NCBI RefSeq assembly: GCF_024124545.1
Contig: NZ_JAMXSF010000015.1
Coordinates: 62,001-126,000 of the forward strand
Direction of reading: 5' to 3'
Length of the DNA stretch: 64,000 bases
Source of the DNA: Pseudoalteromonas sp. XMcav2-N
Lineage (GTDB): Bacteria; Pseudomonadota; Gammaproteobacteria; Enterobacterales; Alteromonadaceae
Part shown: positions 30,778-40,000 of the stretch, in pieces
Numbering within the stretch: position 1 is the stretch's first letter
Layout of the letters: the number at the start of each line of letters is the position of its first letter
The notes under the pieces: generated by a model
Told to the model about the DNA's origin: nothing
The model's input: the letters and a program-made list of their open reading frames with translations, nothing else
Database searches by the model: none
Program-made: the position numbers and the translations under genes

Positions 30778-32091
30778 TTACTTCGCTGGCAGGATAGTGC
30801 CTTCGACTGAACCGAAACCGATACGTGCAAAGCCGTTGGCTTCACACCAGCCACGCATAATGACCTTGTCTCCGTCTTCCAGGAACTTACGCTCTTCGCC
30901 ATTGTCCAGGGTGATGGTCTCTTTACCGCCACGAGACAGCTCAAGCAAAGAGCCCGCTTCTTCGTGCTCAGGACCAGACTGAGTACCTGAACCCAGCATG
31001 TCGCCCGGCAGGAAGTTACAGCCGTTTACTGTGTGGTGAGTGACCATTTGTGCCACTGTCCAGTAGCTGTGTTTAAAGCTTGATTCTGACAGCTTGCTTG
31101 GCGCTGCATTGGCTTCACGCATTTTCGCCGTTTCAAGCAGTACGTCCATCTGGATATCAAAAGCGCCAGATTCACGGTTTTGTGCAGACTCAAGATAGTC
31201 CAGAGGCTGAGGGTCTTGCTCATTACGGTGCCAGTTAGTGCGATACGGCGCCAGTGCTTCAGTGGTGACAATCCACGGCGATACCGTTGAAGCAAAGTTT
31301 TTCGCCAGGAACGGACCTAACGGCTGGTATTCCCAGGCTTGCAGATCACGGGCCGACCAGTCGTTGAACAGGCAGAAACCAAAGACATGGCTTTCGGCAT
31401 CTTCAATCGAGATTGAATCGCCCAGCGCATTCCCTTTACCCAGGTAGATACCCAGCTCCAGTTCGTAGTCCAGGCGCTTACAAGGACCGAAAGACGGTGT
31501 ATCAGCATCTGGTGCTTTAGTCTGACCTTTAGGGCGTGGGAAGTTTTGACCTGACACGTCAATCGATGAAGCACGGCCGTGGTAACCGATTGGTACCCAC
31601 TTATAGTTAGGCAGCAAAGGGTTGTCCGGGCGGAACAAGCTACCTACCGCTGTAGCATGGTAGATTGAGGTGTAGAAATCTGTGTAGTCGCCAATATGAC
31701 ACGGCAGTGCATATTCAACGTCAGATTGAGCAACTAATGCCGCTTCCAATGCGCCCTGATGCTCAGAGTCTTCACGAAGAGCACGAGATAACGCCAGACG
31801 CAGAGCAGACCAATAATTTTGACCCATTCCCATAAACTCATTCAGTTTAGGTGCATTGGCTGCTTCTACTGCATCCTGTGCTTCGCCACTGAAAATACCC
31901 GCTGCGGCAACCACAGCCAAATCCAGTACCTGATTGCCAATGGCAACGCCGCCACGGAACTCTTCGGCGCTGTCTTTGCGGCGGAATGAAGCAAATGGCA
32001 GGTTTTGGATTGGGAAGTCGGTGTCGGCCTGGTTAGCGCTGGCAACCCAGCTCTTCAGATTAATGTCGTGCGTTTCGTTGATAAAAGACAT
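30778..32091 (-). CDS. fahA: Fumarylacetoacetase
   Basis: A 437-residue full-length (eukaryote-like) fumarylacetoacetate hydrolase. It cleaves fumarylacetoacetate to fumarate and acetoacetate, the last step of tyrosine degradation. Visible family segments: ATAVGSLFRP, PIGYHGRASS, LDYELELGIYLG, FNDWSARDLQAWEYQPLGPFLAKNF and LGSGTQSGPE. ATG at 32091 is chosen for AAGGAAAG upstream; a start six codons earlier is unlikely. It follows the HPPD gene on the same strand after 153 bp, with a possible hairpin between them. Confidence 0.94.
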   Translation of the reverse strand: MSFINETHDINLKSWVASANQADTDFPIQNLPFASFRRKDSAEEFRGGVAIGNQVLDLAVVAAAGIFSGEAQDAVEAANAPKLNEFMGMGQNYWSALRLALSRALREDSEHQGALEAALVAQSDVEYALPCHIGDYTDFYTSIYHATAVGSLFRPDNPLLPNYKWVPIGYHGRASSIDVSGQNFPRPKGQTKAPDADTPSFGPCKRLDYELELGIYLGKGNALGDSISIEDAESHVFGFCLFNDWSARDLQAWEYQPLGPFLAKNFASTVSPWIVTTEALAPYRTNWHRNEQDPQPLDYLESAQNRESGAFDIQMDVLLETAKMREANAAPSKLSESSFKHSYWTVAQMVTHHTVNGCNFLPGDMLGSGTQSGPEHEEAGSLLELSRGGKETITLDNGEERKFLEDGDKVIMRGWCEANGFARIGFGSVEGTILPAK

Positions 32092-32247
32092 GGTCTTTCC
32101 TTTTTGCAAGTTTGAGGCTGTTCTCAGATGTGGTGATAGCGTTTTGATTTTTCAATGCAACATCTGAGTCTCAGCCAAATTAAACGGCAAAAGCAGCCAC
32201 AAGGCATCGCCCCAAGCTGCTTTTAAATTTCTACTCTCAAAGGAGAA

Positions 32248-33294
32248 TTAGATCACGCCGCGGCGTTCCTGATCACGCTCGATAGACTCGAACAGTGCCT
32301 GGAAGTTACCTTCACCGAAACCACCGTCGTCAACACGTTGGATCATCTCGATAAAGATAGGACCAAACAGGTTCTTAGTGAAGATCTGTAGCAGGTAGCA
32401 ATCTTCGCTCTGGCTGTCTACCAGGATCTGGTGCTCTTTGATCTTTTCACGGTCTTCTTTAACCCAAGGTACACGGTCAAAAATGGTGTCGTAGTAGTGA
32501 TCAACAATGTCTAATGTTGCAATGTTAGTCTGGTCAAGTTTGTCCAGTGATGCAACCAGGTCGTTGGTCAAAAATGCCAGGTGCTGTACGCCCGGACCAT
32601 TGTACTCGTCCAGGTACTCATCGATCTGGTTGTTGTTGTCGTCTTTACCTTCATTGATAGGAATTGAGAAGGTGCCGCACGGAGATTTCAGTGCGTATGA
32701 CAACAGGGCTGTCTTCTGACCTTTGATGTCGAAATAACGTACTTCAGTAAAGCCGAATACGTCTTTATAGAAGTTTGCCCATGTTTCCATGGTGCCTTTG
32801 TATACGTTGTTAGTCAGGTGGTCGATACGCAGGAAGCCTTTGTCTTCAACAACCACTTGCTCTTCCAAATCAACAAAGTCTTGCTCGAAGATTGAACCTT
32901 TATCACCGAATACGTCGATGAAGTAGATCAGGCTGTCGCCGATGCCGTAGATAGCTGGGTAAGGCAAGTCTTTATGGGTTGAATCTGTTGCTGGTTTTGC
33001 ACCGCGCTCAACAGCGATTTCGAACGCTTTTTGCGCGTCTTCTACACGCCAGCCCATAGAGCAGATAGCCGGACCGTGGCTCTTAGCAAACTCAGCAGAG
33101 AAACCGCCGCGCTCTTTGTTCAGCAGGAAGTGAATGTCATGCTGGTTGTAGTACAGGATGTCTTTGTCTTTAAACTTTTTCAGTTTAGAAAAACCAAAAT
33201 CGGCAAAAATCTTTTCCATGTAGTCCGCATCTGGTGTTGCGTACTCGGTAAACTCAATGCCAACTAGGCCTAGAGGATTTGTTACTTCACTCAT
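32248..33294 (-). CDS. hppD: 4-Hydroxyphenylpyruvate dioxygenase
   Basis: A 348-residue non-haem iron dioxygenase that turns 4-hydroxyphenylpyruvate into homogentisate in tyrosine catabolism. The iron ligands are visible: His in IDHLTNNV, His in VQHLAFLTND and Glu in PIFIEMIQR. MSEVTNPLGLVGIEF is chosen as N-terminus because GGGAG lies seven bases before this ATG; a nearer ATG two codons up would be only one base from it. The longer frame to 33366 is rejected. A TyrR-box-like site lies at 33406-33423. Confidence 0.94.
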   Translation of the reverse strand: MSEVTNPLGLVGIEFTEYATPDADYMEKIFADFGFSKLKKFKDKDILYYNQHDIHFLLNKERGGFSAEFAKSHGPAICSMGWRVEDAQKAFEIAVERGAKPATDSTHKDLPYPAIYGIGDSLIYFIDVFGDKGSIFEQDFVDLEEQVVVEDKGFLRIDHLTNNVYKGTMETWANFYKDVFGFTEVRYFDIKGQKTALLSYALKSPCGTFSIPINEGKDDNNNQIDEYLDEYNGPGVQHLAFLTNDLVASLDKLDQTNIATLDIVDHYYDTIFDRVPWVKEDREKIKEHQILVDSQSEDCYLLQIFTKNLFGPIFIEMIQRVDDGGFGEGNFQALFESIERDQERRGVI

Positions 33295-33405
33295 TGTCAT
33301 ACTCCCGCTTAAAAGCACTGGATCGCTATTTGTTTTGTGCTGTGGATGATTAATCAAAATGCTCAAAAGGGGAAGCTATGGGGGTGAATTAGCAAGAGGG
33401 CGAAA

Positions 33406-33423
33406 TGTAAATTCTGTCGTACA
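33406..33423 (-). promoter_or_regulatory. TyrR-box-like operator upstream of the HPPD gene
   Basis: TGTAAATTCTGTCGTACA matches the TyrR box TGTAAA-N6-TTTACA at 10 of 12 fixed positions. It is about 110 bases upstream of the HPPD start, and a TyrR gene lies at 56093 in this window. A weaker partial match (TGTAAA at 33490) stands further up. Confidence 0.55.
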
Positions 33424-33673
33424 AATTATCAGGGTTATACGGATTGAGTGGACAGGATAATTTTTTCGATTACAAGCCTCGTTCCGTTCTGTAAATTGGA
33501 TTGTTTGGCCGTGGTATATTTAAAAGAAAAATCCTTAACAATATAATATAAAAGAACTTTTAAGTTCTTTGTTGACAGCGATATCACTTTGGAACTTTTA
33601 AGGGGACGATCTCACTGAGGGATGAATTCTGCCCAGGTGTATCTAAAAGTTTACAAAAGCAAGCCAGAAATAG

Positions 33674-33706
33674 AAAAGCCGCACAGATTTAGTGCGGCTT
33701 TTACAT
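33674..33706. terminator. Terminator after the peptide transporter gene
   Basis: An 11-bp stem, AAAAGCCGCAC (33674-33684) with GTGCGGCTTTT (33692-33702), loop of seven. Symmetric A and T ends let it work in both directions; on the minus strand it is 22 bases after the transporter stop. Confidence 0.85.
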
Positions 33707-33723
33707 GAATCACAGTTAAAAAA

Positions 33724-35160
33724 TTATTGTCTTTCGCCTGAGATCTCTAGTTCTTTTTCCAGGTAATGTTCCTGAGTATGCGGCTCATCATTGGTACCTT
33801 CCGCGCCATGCATCCAGTCAACCAGCTTGTTGCTAAGCAGGTACATTGCCAGTGCAGACAACAGCGCTGTTGCTCCCAGACCAATGAAGATGCTCATGGC
33901 ATTGTTCATTGCTTCCTGGCCTTCGCCGATGAATGAACCAACAAAGCCCGCGATTTTGTTCGCAACCGCTGTACACAGGAACCACAGACCCATTAATAAT
34001 GAAGCCAGGCGCAGTGGTGCCAGTTTACTCACCATAGAGAGGCCAATTGGCGACAGACACAGTTCACCCAGCGTATGGAACAGGTAGAAAAGTACCAGCC
34101 ACATCATGCTGATCTGCAGGTTACCCGAATCACTGCCTTCGGTGATAAGCGCCATCATCATTGTCAAAAAGCCAAGCGCCAGGAATACTAACGCGATGGC
34201 AAACTTAACCGGTGAGTTAGGCTCACGCTTGTCCAGCTTGAGCCAGATCATGGCCACCAGTGGCGCGAAGATAATAATAAAGATAGAGTTTAGAGACTGG
34301 AACCATGACGCCGGGATTTCAAAACCCATCAGCATACGGTCGGTATAATCAGCAGCAAACAGGTTCATCAGACCACCGGCCTGCTCAAAGCCCATCCAGA
34401 AGATAATACTGAATACACTCATAGTGAAGATAACGCGGATACGGTCTTTTTCTTGACTGGTAAGAGGCTCTTTAGTGTTGCTGGCCGATTGCTGCTGAGA
34501 CAGCTTGGCTGCTGGGACGACACCGATATCGCCAAGATATTTCTGGCTTAATAGTAGTTGCATCACAACGGAGATCACCATGCCGATACCTGCAGCGATG
34601 AAACCAGCTTGCCAGTTAATTTGTGCTGCAACATAACCTGCGATAAGCGGACCCAACGCACCACCTAAGTTGATACCCATGTAGAAAATCGTGAAGGCAC
34701 CGTCACGGCGTTTATCACCTTCCTGATACAAGTCGCCCACCATAGTCGAGATGTTTGGCTTAAACAGACCGTTACCGGCACATAATAATGCCAGACCAAT
34801 ATAGAAAACCTGTTCTTCCATACCGGCAACCAAACTATGTGGAATACCCATAGTAAAGTGGCCTGCGGCCATCAGAATACCACCAATGATGATTGCTTTA
34901 CGCTGACCCAATACGTTATCGGCTAACCAACCACCGATCAAAGGGGTCAGGTAGACTGCCATGGTAAAGGTGCCGTACAGGCTCAGTGCGTCGGCATTAG
35001 TCCAGCCGAAGCCGCCGTTTTGTACCTGAGCAACCAGATAAAGAACCAAGATTGCACGCATTCCGTAGTAGCCAAAGCGCTCCCACATTTCCGTGCCGAA
35101 GAGTAAGAACAGGCCTTTTGGATGGCCCAGAAACTCACCGCGATTAGGTAATGAATTCAT
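33724..35160 (-). CDS. POT-family proton-coupled di/tripeptide transporter
   Basis: A 478-residue inner-membrane transporter of the PTR2/POT family. Hallmarks: ExxER motif (EMWERFGYYGMRAIL), the PTR2 signature around GNGLFKPNISTMVGDLY, and FYMGINLGGALGPLIAGY. About 12-14 membrane segments. It takes up di- and tripeptides with protons, a common trait of marine protein degraders. Single gene with its own terminator. The specific Dtp subtype cannot be told. Confidence 0.93.
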   Translation of the reverse strand: MNSLPNRGEFLGHPKGLFLLFGTEMWERFGYYGMRAILVLYLVAQVQNGGFGWTNADALSLYGTFTMAVYLTPLIGGWLADNVLGQRKAIIIGGILMAAGHFTMGIPHSLVAGMEEQVFYIGLALLCAGNGLFKPNISTMVGDLYQEGDKRRDGAFTIFYMGINLGGALGPLIAGYVAAQINWQAGFIAAGIGMVISVVMQLLLSQKYLGDIGVVPAAKLSQQQSASNTKEPLTSQEKDRIRVIFTMSVFSIIFWMGFEQAGGLMNLFAADYTDRMLMGFEIPASWFQSLNSIFIIIFAPLVAMIWLKLDKREPNSPVKFAIALVFLALGFLTMMMALITEGSDSGNLQISMMWLVLFYLFHTLGELCLSPIGLSMVSKLAPLRLASLLMGLWFLCTAVANKIAGFVGSFIGEGQEAMNNAMSIFIGLGATALLSALAMYLLSNKLVDWMHGAEGTNDEPHTQEHYLEKELEISGERQ

Positions 35161-35390
35161 ATTATTCCCATTTCAATCAAATGTGTTGTTTTGGCCTTAA
35201 TATTATCGATGTCGGACGTACTGAAGATGACAGTCATATCAAACATACTTTGAACGGGTGGCCAGTCCCCAAATGATTTCCAAGTTAGGTCAGTGTTGAC
35301 TAACTATTCATTAAAAGCGCGTCAGTATACCTAGTGGGATGGCGATGGGGAAGCCTTACCAGCTGGGTGGGACGCTTTTTGTATACAAAA

Positions 35391-35416
35391 AAACCAGCCT
35401 GTCAGGCTGGTTTTTG
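35391..35416 (-). terminator. Terminator after the DUF642-like gene
   Basis: Stem CCAGCC (35394-35399) and GGCTGG (35405-35410) with loop TGTCA, extended by an A-run and T-run on either side. On the minus strand it lies directly after the gene at 35440. Confidence 0.8.
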
Positions 35417-35439
35417 TGCATTTAGAGCGTATGTTCCGG

Positions 35440-36648
35440 TTATCGGCAGAAATTGTCGACAAAGGTCAGGTCGTTAATATGCTCAGGACCTTCCATCACT
35501 AAAGTTGCAACGGCTGTGTCTGGATTCATTTGCCAGATTTGCGCATTGCTACCTGCTTCGCGACCAGATACGTACAGTTTGCCGTCGGCGGTAATGGCCA
35601 GACCAGAAGCCCAGTTAACACCGTGCTCACCAATTTTAGTCAGTTCCATATTACCTTCATCCAGCGTATACAGTGCCTTGCCGGTCAACACGTAAAGGAC
35701 GTTACCGTCTGCTGAGTACGCAATGTCTCCATGGCTGAAGTCATCGCCAGGGTAAGACAATTTACCCAGTACGGTTTTTTCACCGCTGTTCATGTCAAAG
35801 TCGTACATGTAGGTTTTACTGGTGCTGCGCAAAGATACGCCGTCTGGTGTAACAGCAGAGCGATATAAAGGCCATGAAGTTGCATTAGCCACGCTATATT
35901 GCTGGTTGCCATTGAGATCCAGCGCCCACAAGGTAGAAGCTTTAGACTTGCTGTCAGTCTGCTCCATGAAATAAAGCACACCGTCTTTGCTCGCGATGTT
36001 CGATGCGGTGTGTGTTACTCCTGACACAGTGCTGTACTGACCAGCGTCAACATCAAAGTGATACACGTAACCACTTTGTGAGGAGCCGTAATTGTTGATA
36101 CCAAATAAACCTGTAACACAGTCAGCAGTGACCGAAACGTTATCCAGTAGTGCACCGTATGAGTCTGAGTTGCCTGCGCCAACGAATTTCAGCGTACTTT
36201 CGTCGCTGTTTGCCGTTACCGTGATAGTGTAGTGTTGCCAGCCTCGTTGCGTACCATTTAGCTCTGCAATGACCTGGTCGTCCCAATAGACGGTTGCTTT
36301 GTTGGTGGTGTTATTGTTGGTAACACGAGGTGAGTAGTAAAAGCTTACGACATATTGTTTGCCAGCTTCCGTCGCAACGCTTTGGTATGCGCTGTAGTTA
36401 CGGGTTGAATCCAGCTCAAGGTATTGCTCACCATCTTGTGCCTGAATAAGGCCAAGGCGATTAGTCTGAATTTCAAATTTAGCGGAGCTGCGACTCCAGC
36501 CAGGCAAAGTTCTGAACAGACTCCAGGATCCATTAACAGCATCTGACTGCTCAAAAGAACCATTGGTGATCAGGTTTTCACCGGCGTTTGCAGCGAAGCT
36601 GCTGATTAGGGCGGCACTCAGGCCAAGCGCAAGAACTGATAATTTCAT
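35440..36648 (-). CDS. Secreted DUF642-like lectin-type domain plus beta-propeller-like protein
   Basis: A 402-residue exported protein. ATG at 36648 is chosen because GGAG lies seven bases upstream; an ATG two codons earlier is only one base from it. The signal peptide is MKLSVLALGLSAALISSFAANA. Residues about 24-178 form a beta-sandwich like DUF642/choice-of-anchor domains (ENLITNGSFE, GWQHYTITVTA, ALLDNVSVTADC), often carbohydrate-binding. Residues about 185-400 have repeating short segments (YVYHFDVDAGQ, LWALDLNGNQ, YMYDFDMNSGE, LYTLDEGNME, IWQMNPDT) that suggest a six-bladed propeller. Function unknown; a surface or extracellular binding role is likely. Confidence 0.75.
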   Translation of the reverse strand: MKLSVLALGLSAALISSFAANAGENLITNGSFEQSDAVNGSWSLFRTLPGWSRSSAKFEIQTNRLGLIQAQDGEQYLELDSTRNYSAYQSVATEAGKQYVVSFYYSPRVTNNNTTNKATVYWDDQVIAELNGTQRGWQHYTITVTANSDESTLKFVGAGNSDSYGALLDNVSVTADCVTGLFGINNYGSSQSGYVYHFDVDAGQYSTVSGVTHTASNIASKDGVLYFMEQTDSKSKASTLWALDLNGNQQYSVANATSWPLYRSAVTPDGVSLRSTSKTYMYDFDMNSGEKTVLGKLSYPGDDFSHGDIAYSADGNVLYVLTGKALYTLDEGNMELTKIGEHGVNWASGLAITADGKLYVSGREAGSNAQIWQMNPDTAVATLVMEGPEHINDLTFVDNFCR

Positions 36649-37041
36649 AGACATACTCCAGGGCTAAATTCTATTTGTGTAAATAAAATGTTATCCCTAA
36701 TCAATTTTAACTAATCCCATTTTCTTACTTTTAAACAGTTTGGTCAATTAGAAATCAAAAAAATGACTGTTAGTTCCGATTTATGCCTCAGTATTACAAT
36801 ATAAAAGTGGTACCAAAGGATTGATTTTCATTACCTGTGTACCTAATACTTTTACATGTCATCCGGATAGTTGCAGCTCGCATTTTGCACAGTTTTGCAT
36901 TTTGCGAGGCCTGTCTCGGCCATTTCGCTTAATAAAATTGCACAATGCGAAATGACACTGTTTTTAAGTCATTCAGAGATGATTGGAGCAAGGAGCGTGC
37001 CTACATTGGCCTGGTGTAGGCAAACAGATGTATGAGCGTTG
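36649..37041. other. Intergenic region with nested inverted repeats
   Basis: About 390 bases without a gene between the capsule operon end and the DUF642-like gene. It contains inverted repeats CTCGCA/TGCGAG (36877-36882, 36903-36908), CATTTCGC/GCGAAATG (36921-36928, 36947-36954) and TGCCTACA/TGTAGGCA (36998-37005, 37015-37022). None has a T-run on the minus strand, so they are not classical terminators. Confidence 0.6.
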
Positions 37042-40000
37042 TCAATCCTTGCCGCGATTAAGCCAGCGCTCCGTCAGCCAGCCCGGTTTTTGGCCCCTGT
37101 TCAGCGCTGCCAGAACCGTAATGGCGCGTTCCGGTGTGATCCGCTGTGTGGCAATATCCTGATAAACCTGTTGTGCGGTTTTCTTTCTTTTTACCGCAGC
37201 ACCGGCGTCGAGAAACGACTCAACCACTTGCAGTACAAAGCGTGTAACACCTGAGAGACTTTCCGGCCCCACAGCTTGTTCGTCGCTGGCGCTTTGTTGA
37301 GTGAGCCGCTCGGCCAGGTGGCTAAGTTCGGCCTGAGCGAATTCGCTTTGTGCCTGAGGGAGCTTGCTGAGGGTTTGCAGCATGTGTGAAAAATAGTCGC
37401 GCTCAATACGATTGACCTTGTCAAGTTGCGTCAGCTTGTTGAGGTCGCGACGAAACTGAGCATGACTGATCTGTGGCTCCAGTAGCCGTTCGCAGCTGGC
37501 ATGCAAAGTATGCCAGTGCTGCCAGGCATAAACATAGTTTAGTCCCGGTCCCTTGATGTTTTGCATGCCGACAATTAATTGATGTTGTCCGGCCAGCCCC
37601 AGGCGGGCGATACGATTGGTGAGCTCATCGGCGGTGATATGCGGGTTGTCTAACAAGAGCAATTTACTGTGCATTATACTGCCCAGAACCTGAGTCAGTT
37701 GTTTCCGGTTTGCACTCAGATCGTCTAATGTTGTGAGAGAATGTGCCAGCTGCCAGTTCTGAATCCGCAACCGGACAATGCCCTGCTGGACTTTATCGTC
37801 AATATGCTCAGTCAGTGTTGTCGCCAAAAGGCTGTCATCAAACAAATGCGCGGTGTCCAGCAGGGGAGTTTCAAACAGGCTGTTTAACTGCTGAATAAAG
37901 TGCTCCGGGCTTTCCCCGCATTTCCATTGCGTCAGCAGGCGTATCAGATCTTGCTTGTCATTATTATCAATCAGTCGGTTAACTCGGGTATCCAGTGCCT
38001 GATCCAGATAGGCCTCGAAGCCGTCGACGTTACTCCCGATCACCACTATATGATCGAAACTGAGATCTTCCACTAGGATCTGCGCAAATACTTTTGACCG
38101 TGCAACCCTGTCATTACGGTTGTTCAGCAGAGCGATGGTTTGTGTCTCTGGTTTGTCGTTCAGGTCGAATAAGCCAAGACGACGCCAGTTTTCCAGGGTC
38201 GCCAGGCGCTCATTGGCTGACATACTATTGACGAAAGACTGAGTCAGATGATCAACCGGTGCCGCTGTAAAATGTTGTAATACGCCAACATCCGGCACAA
38301 TACGTTCTGCGGTTTCTTTATACACATAATCTTTATCAATGCCGATGTACTGAGCCATTTTACATACCAGGGCAATGTTGTCCGGGTGCTCTTCATACGG
38401 GTATAAGGCGCGGATATCCGGCGTGATTTGAAAACCATCACCCCAGTGCAATTGGATCAGGGTGGATTGCTTGTGGTCCGCAGCCCGGTTCAGAATCGGG
38501 GCCATGGTTTGTTCGGCGGTAAATATCTGGGTGTGGCTGCCAATAAAGGCGGCCATTTCCCGTGCTACATCAACGCCGCTTGGGCCGAGGATATCTTCAT
38601 GATCCGGGTACGTATTGGTGATGGTGGTGAAATTATCGCGCATCCAGCGACGCAGGATCCGCACATATCTGGGTGTCAGGCCCATACACTCCCATAAAAA
38701 GACATCCGCGCGCACCGAGCGGGCAAAATCCAGTACATCGCTTTGTTCCCAGATACTGGCTTTGTCGAAGGGTCTGAACAGGGGTAATTCATACTGCTCA
38801 CCTGAGCTGCGTGCGAAAATCATCATGGCCTCACACCCGGTCGTTTTAGTGACAACACGCAGTGCCAGGCTACTGAATAACGCCGCTTTGAGCCGTTCGG
38901 TACCTGACTTTCCCCGGGTGCCCCAGCCGCCTATGGTCACAGGGATTTTCGCACGGTTGCTGCGAATTTTGCGATTTAGCCGAATATGACGTAACCAGAA
39001 ATAAGCAATAAAGGTCGACACAAAAAACACCAGCTGACCTATGCTGTTTTGATAAATAGAGTAAAGGTATTCTTTGAAACTATAGCCCAGATTAACCAAT
39101 ACCCCGGGCACGCCTGCCCGGGCAAACAATTTTGCAATACCCGGCTCAACCGGAAAGGTACAGCCAAGTTCGCTGCCATAAGGTTTAAACTCCAGCACAA
39201 AGCCAAGTTTGCGCAGCTGTGCAATATAATTTTGTTGCTCCAGCTCATTGCCCTTTCGGAGGCCATCGATTTCAGCGTAGTTAACAGACAAGTGCCAGTA
39301 GGCCCGGATCCGCTGCCACAGATGCTGTGGCGGTGTCACCACTAAAATGCCATCGGGTGTGTAATTCTTACCACTGCTCTTCAGTTGATCCTGGCTGAGC
39401 ACCGATAACAAATAGTCGGGCAGGGGCAAATGCGGCCGTGCGCTGGCTTCTTTAAGGTGGTAAAGCGCTTCGCCCGGGACATTTGTGGCACTGATCTCAG
39501 CCGTGGTACAACTGGGCACATGGAGTTGCGCAGAGGGAATTTTGGCTCTGGTATGGCTAAAGCTCTGACGCTTATCTGTACTGGGCGTGAAAAACTCATG
39601 CCAGACCCGCCAGAAGCGTCGGCGGCGTTGGTAGTCTATCTGGATCCGCCAGCCTTGCTTTTCACGATAGGCGTTAAAGCTCTGTTCATGCTGAGCCAGC
39701 ATGCTGAGTGCCCGGCCCAGTGTATCCTGGTCGATATCGCCGGGTAAGTATACTGCCTCTTGCTCAGCCAGTACCTGGGCAAGTTGTGCATGCAGACTTT
39801 GTTGTGTGAAGCTAAATAACTGCTCGCGGGTTCGTGCAATGTAGCGCCGTACGGCTTGGTCAGGTTCACTCTCCAGAGCCTGATTTAATACGTCCAGATA
39901 ACGTTGCATTAAAACTGTGTCTTGATTGTCTGAGGTATCGTCCAGTGTTGCTTCAACGGCCTCATTTAGCATGAGTCTGGGGCTTTGCTCCAACAACATA

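Larger units (their letters stand above)
33295..33723. other. Regulatory region upstream of HPPD, with inverted and direct repeats
   Basis: About 430 bases without a gene. It holds the TyrR-like box, an inverted repeat AAAGAACTT-TT-AAGTTCTTT at 33551-33570, a second copy of GAACTTTTAAG at 33592-33602, and the terminator of the peptide transporter gene at 33674-33702. Confidence 0.6.
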
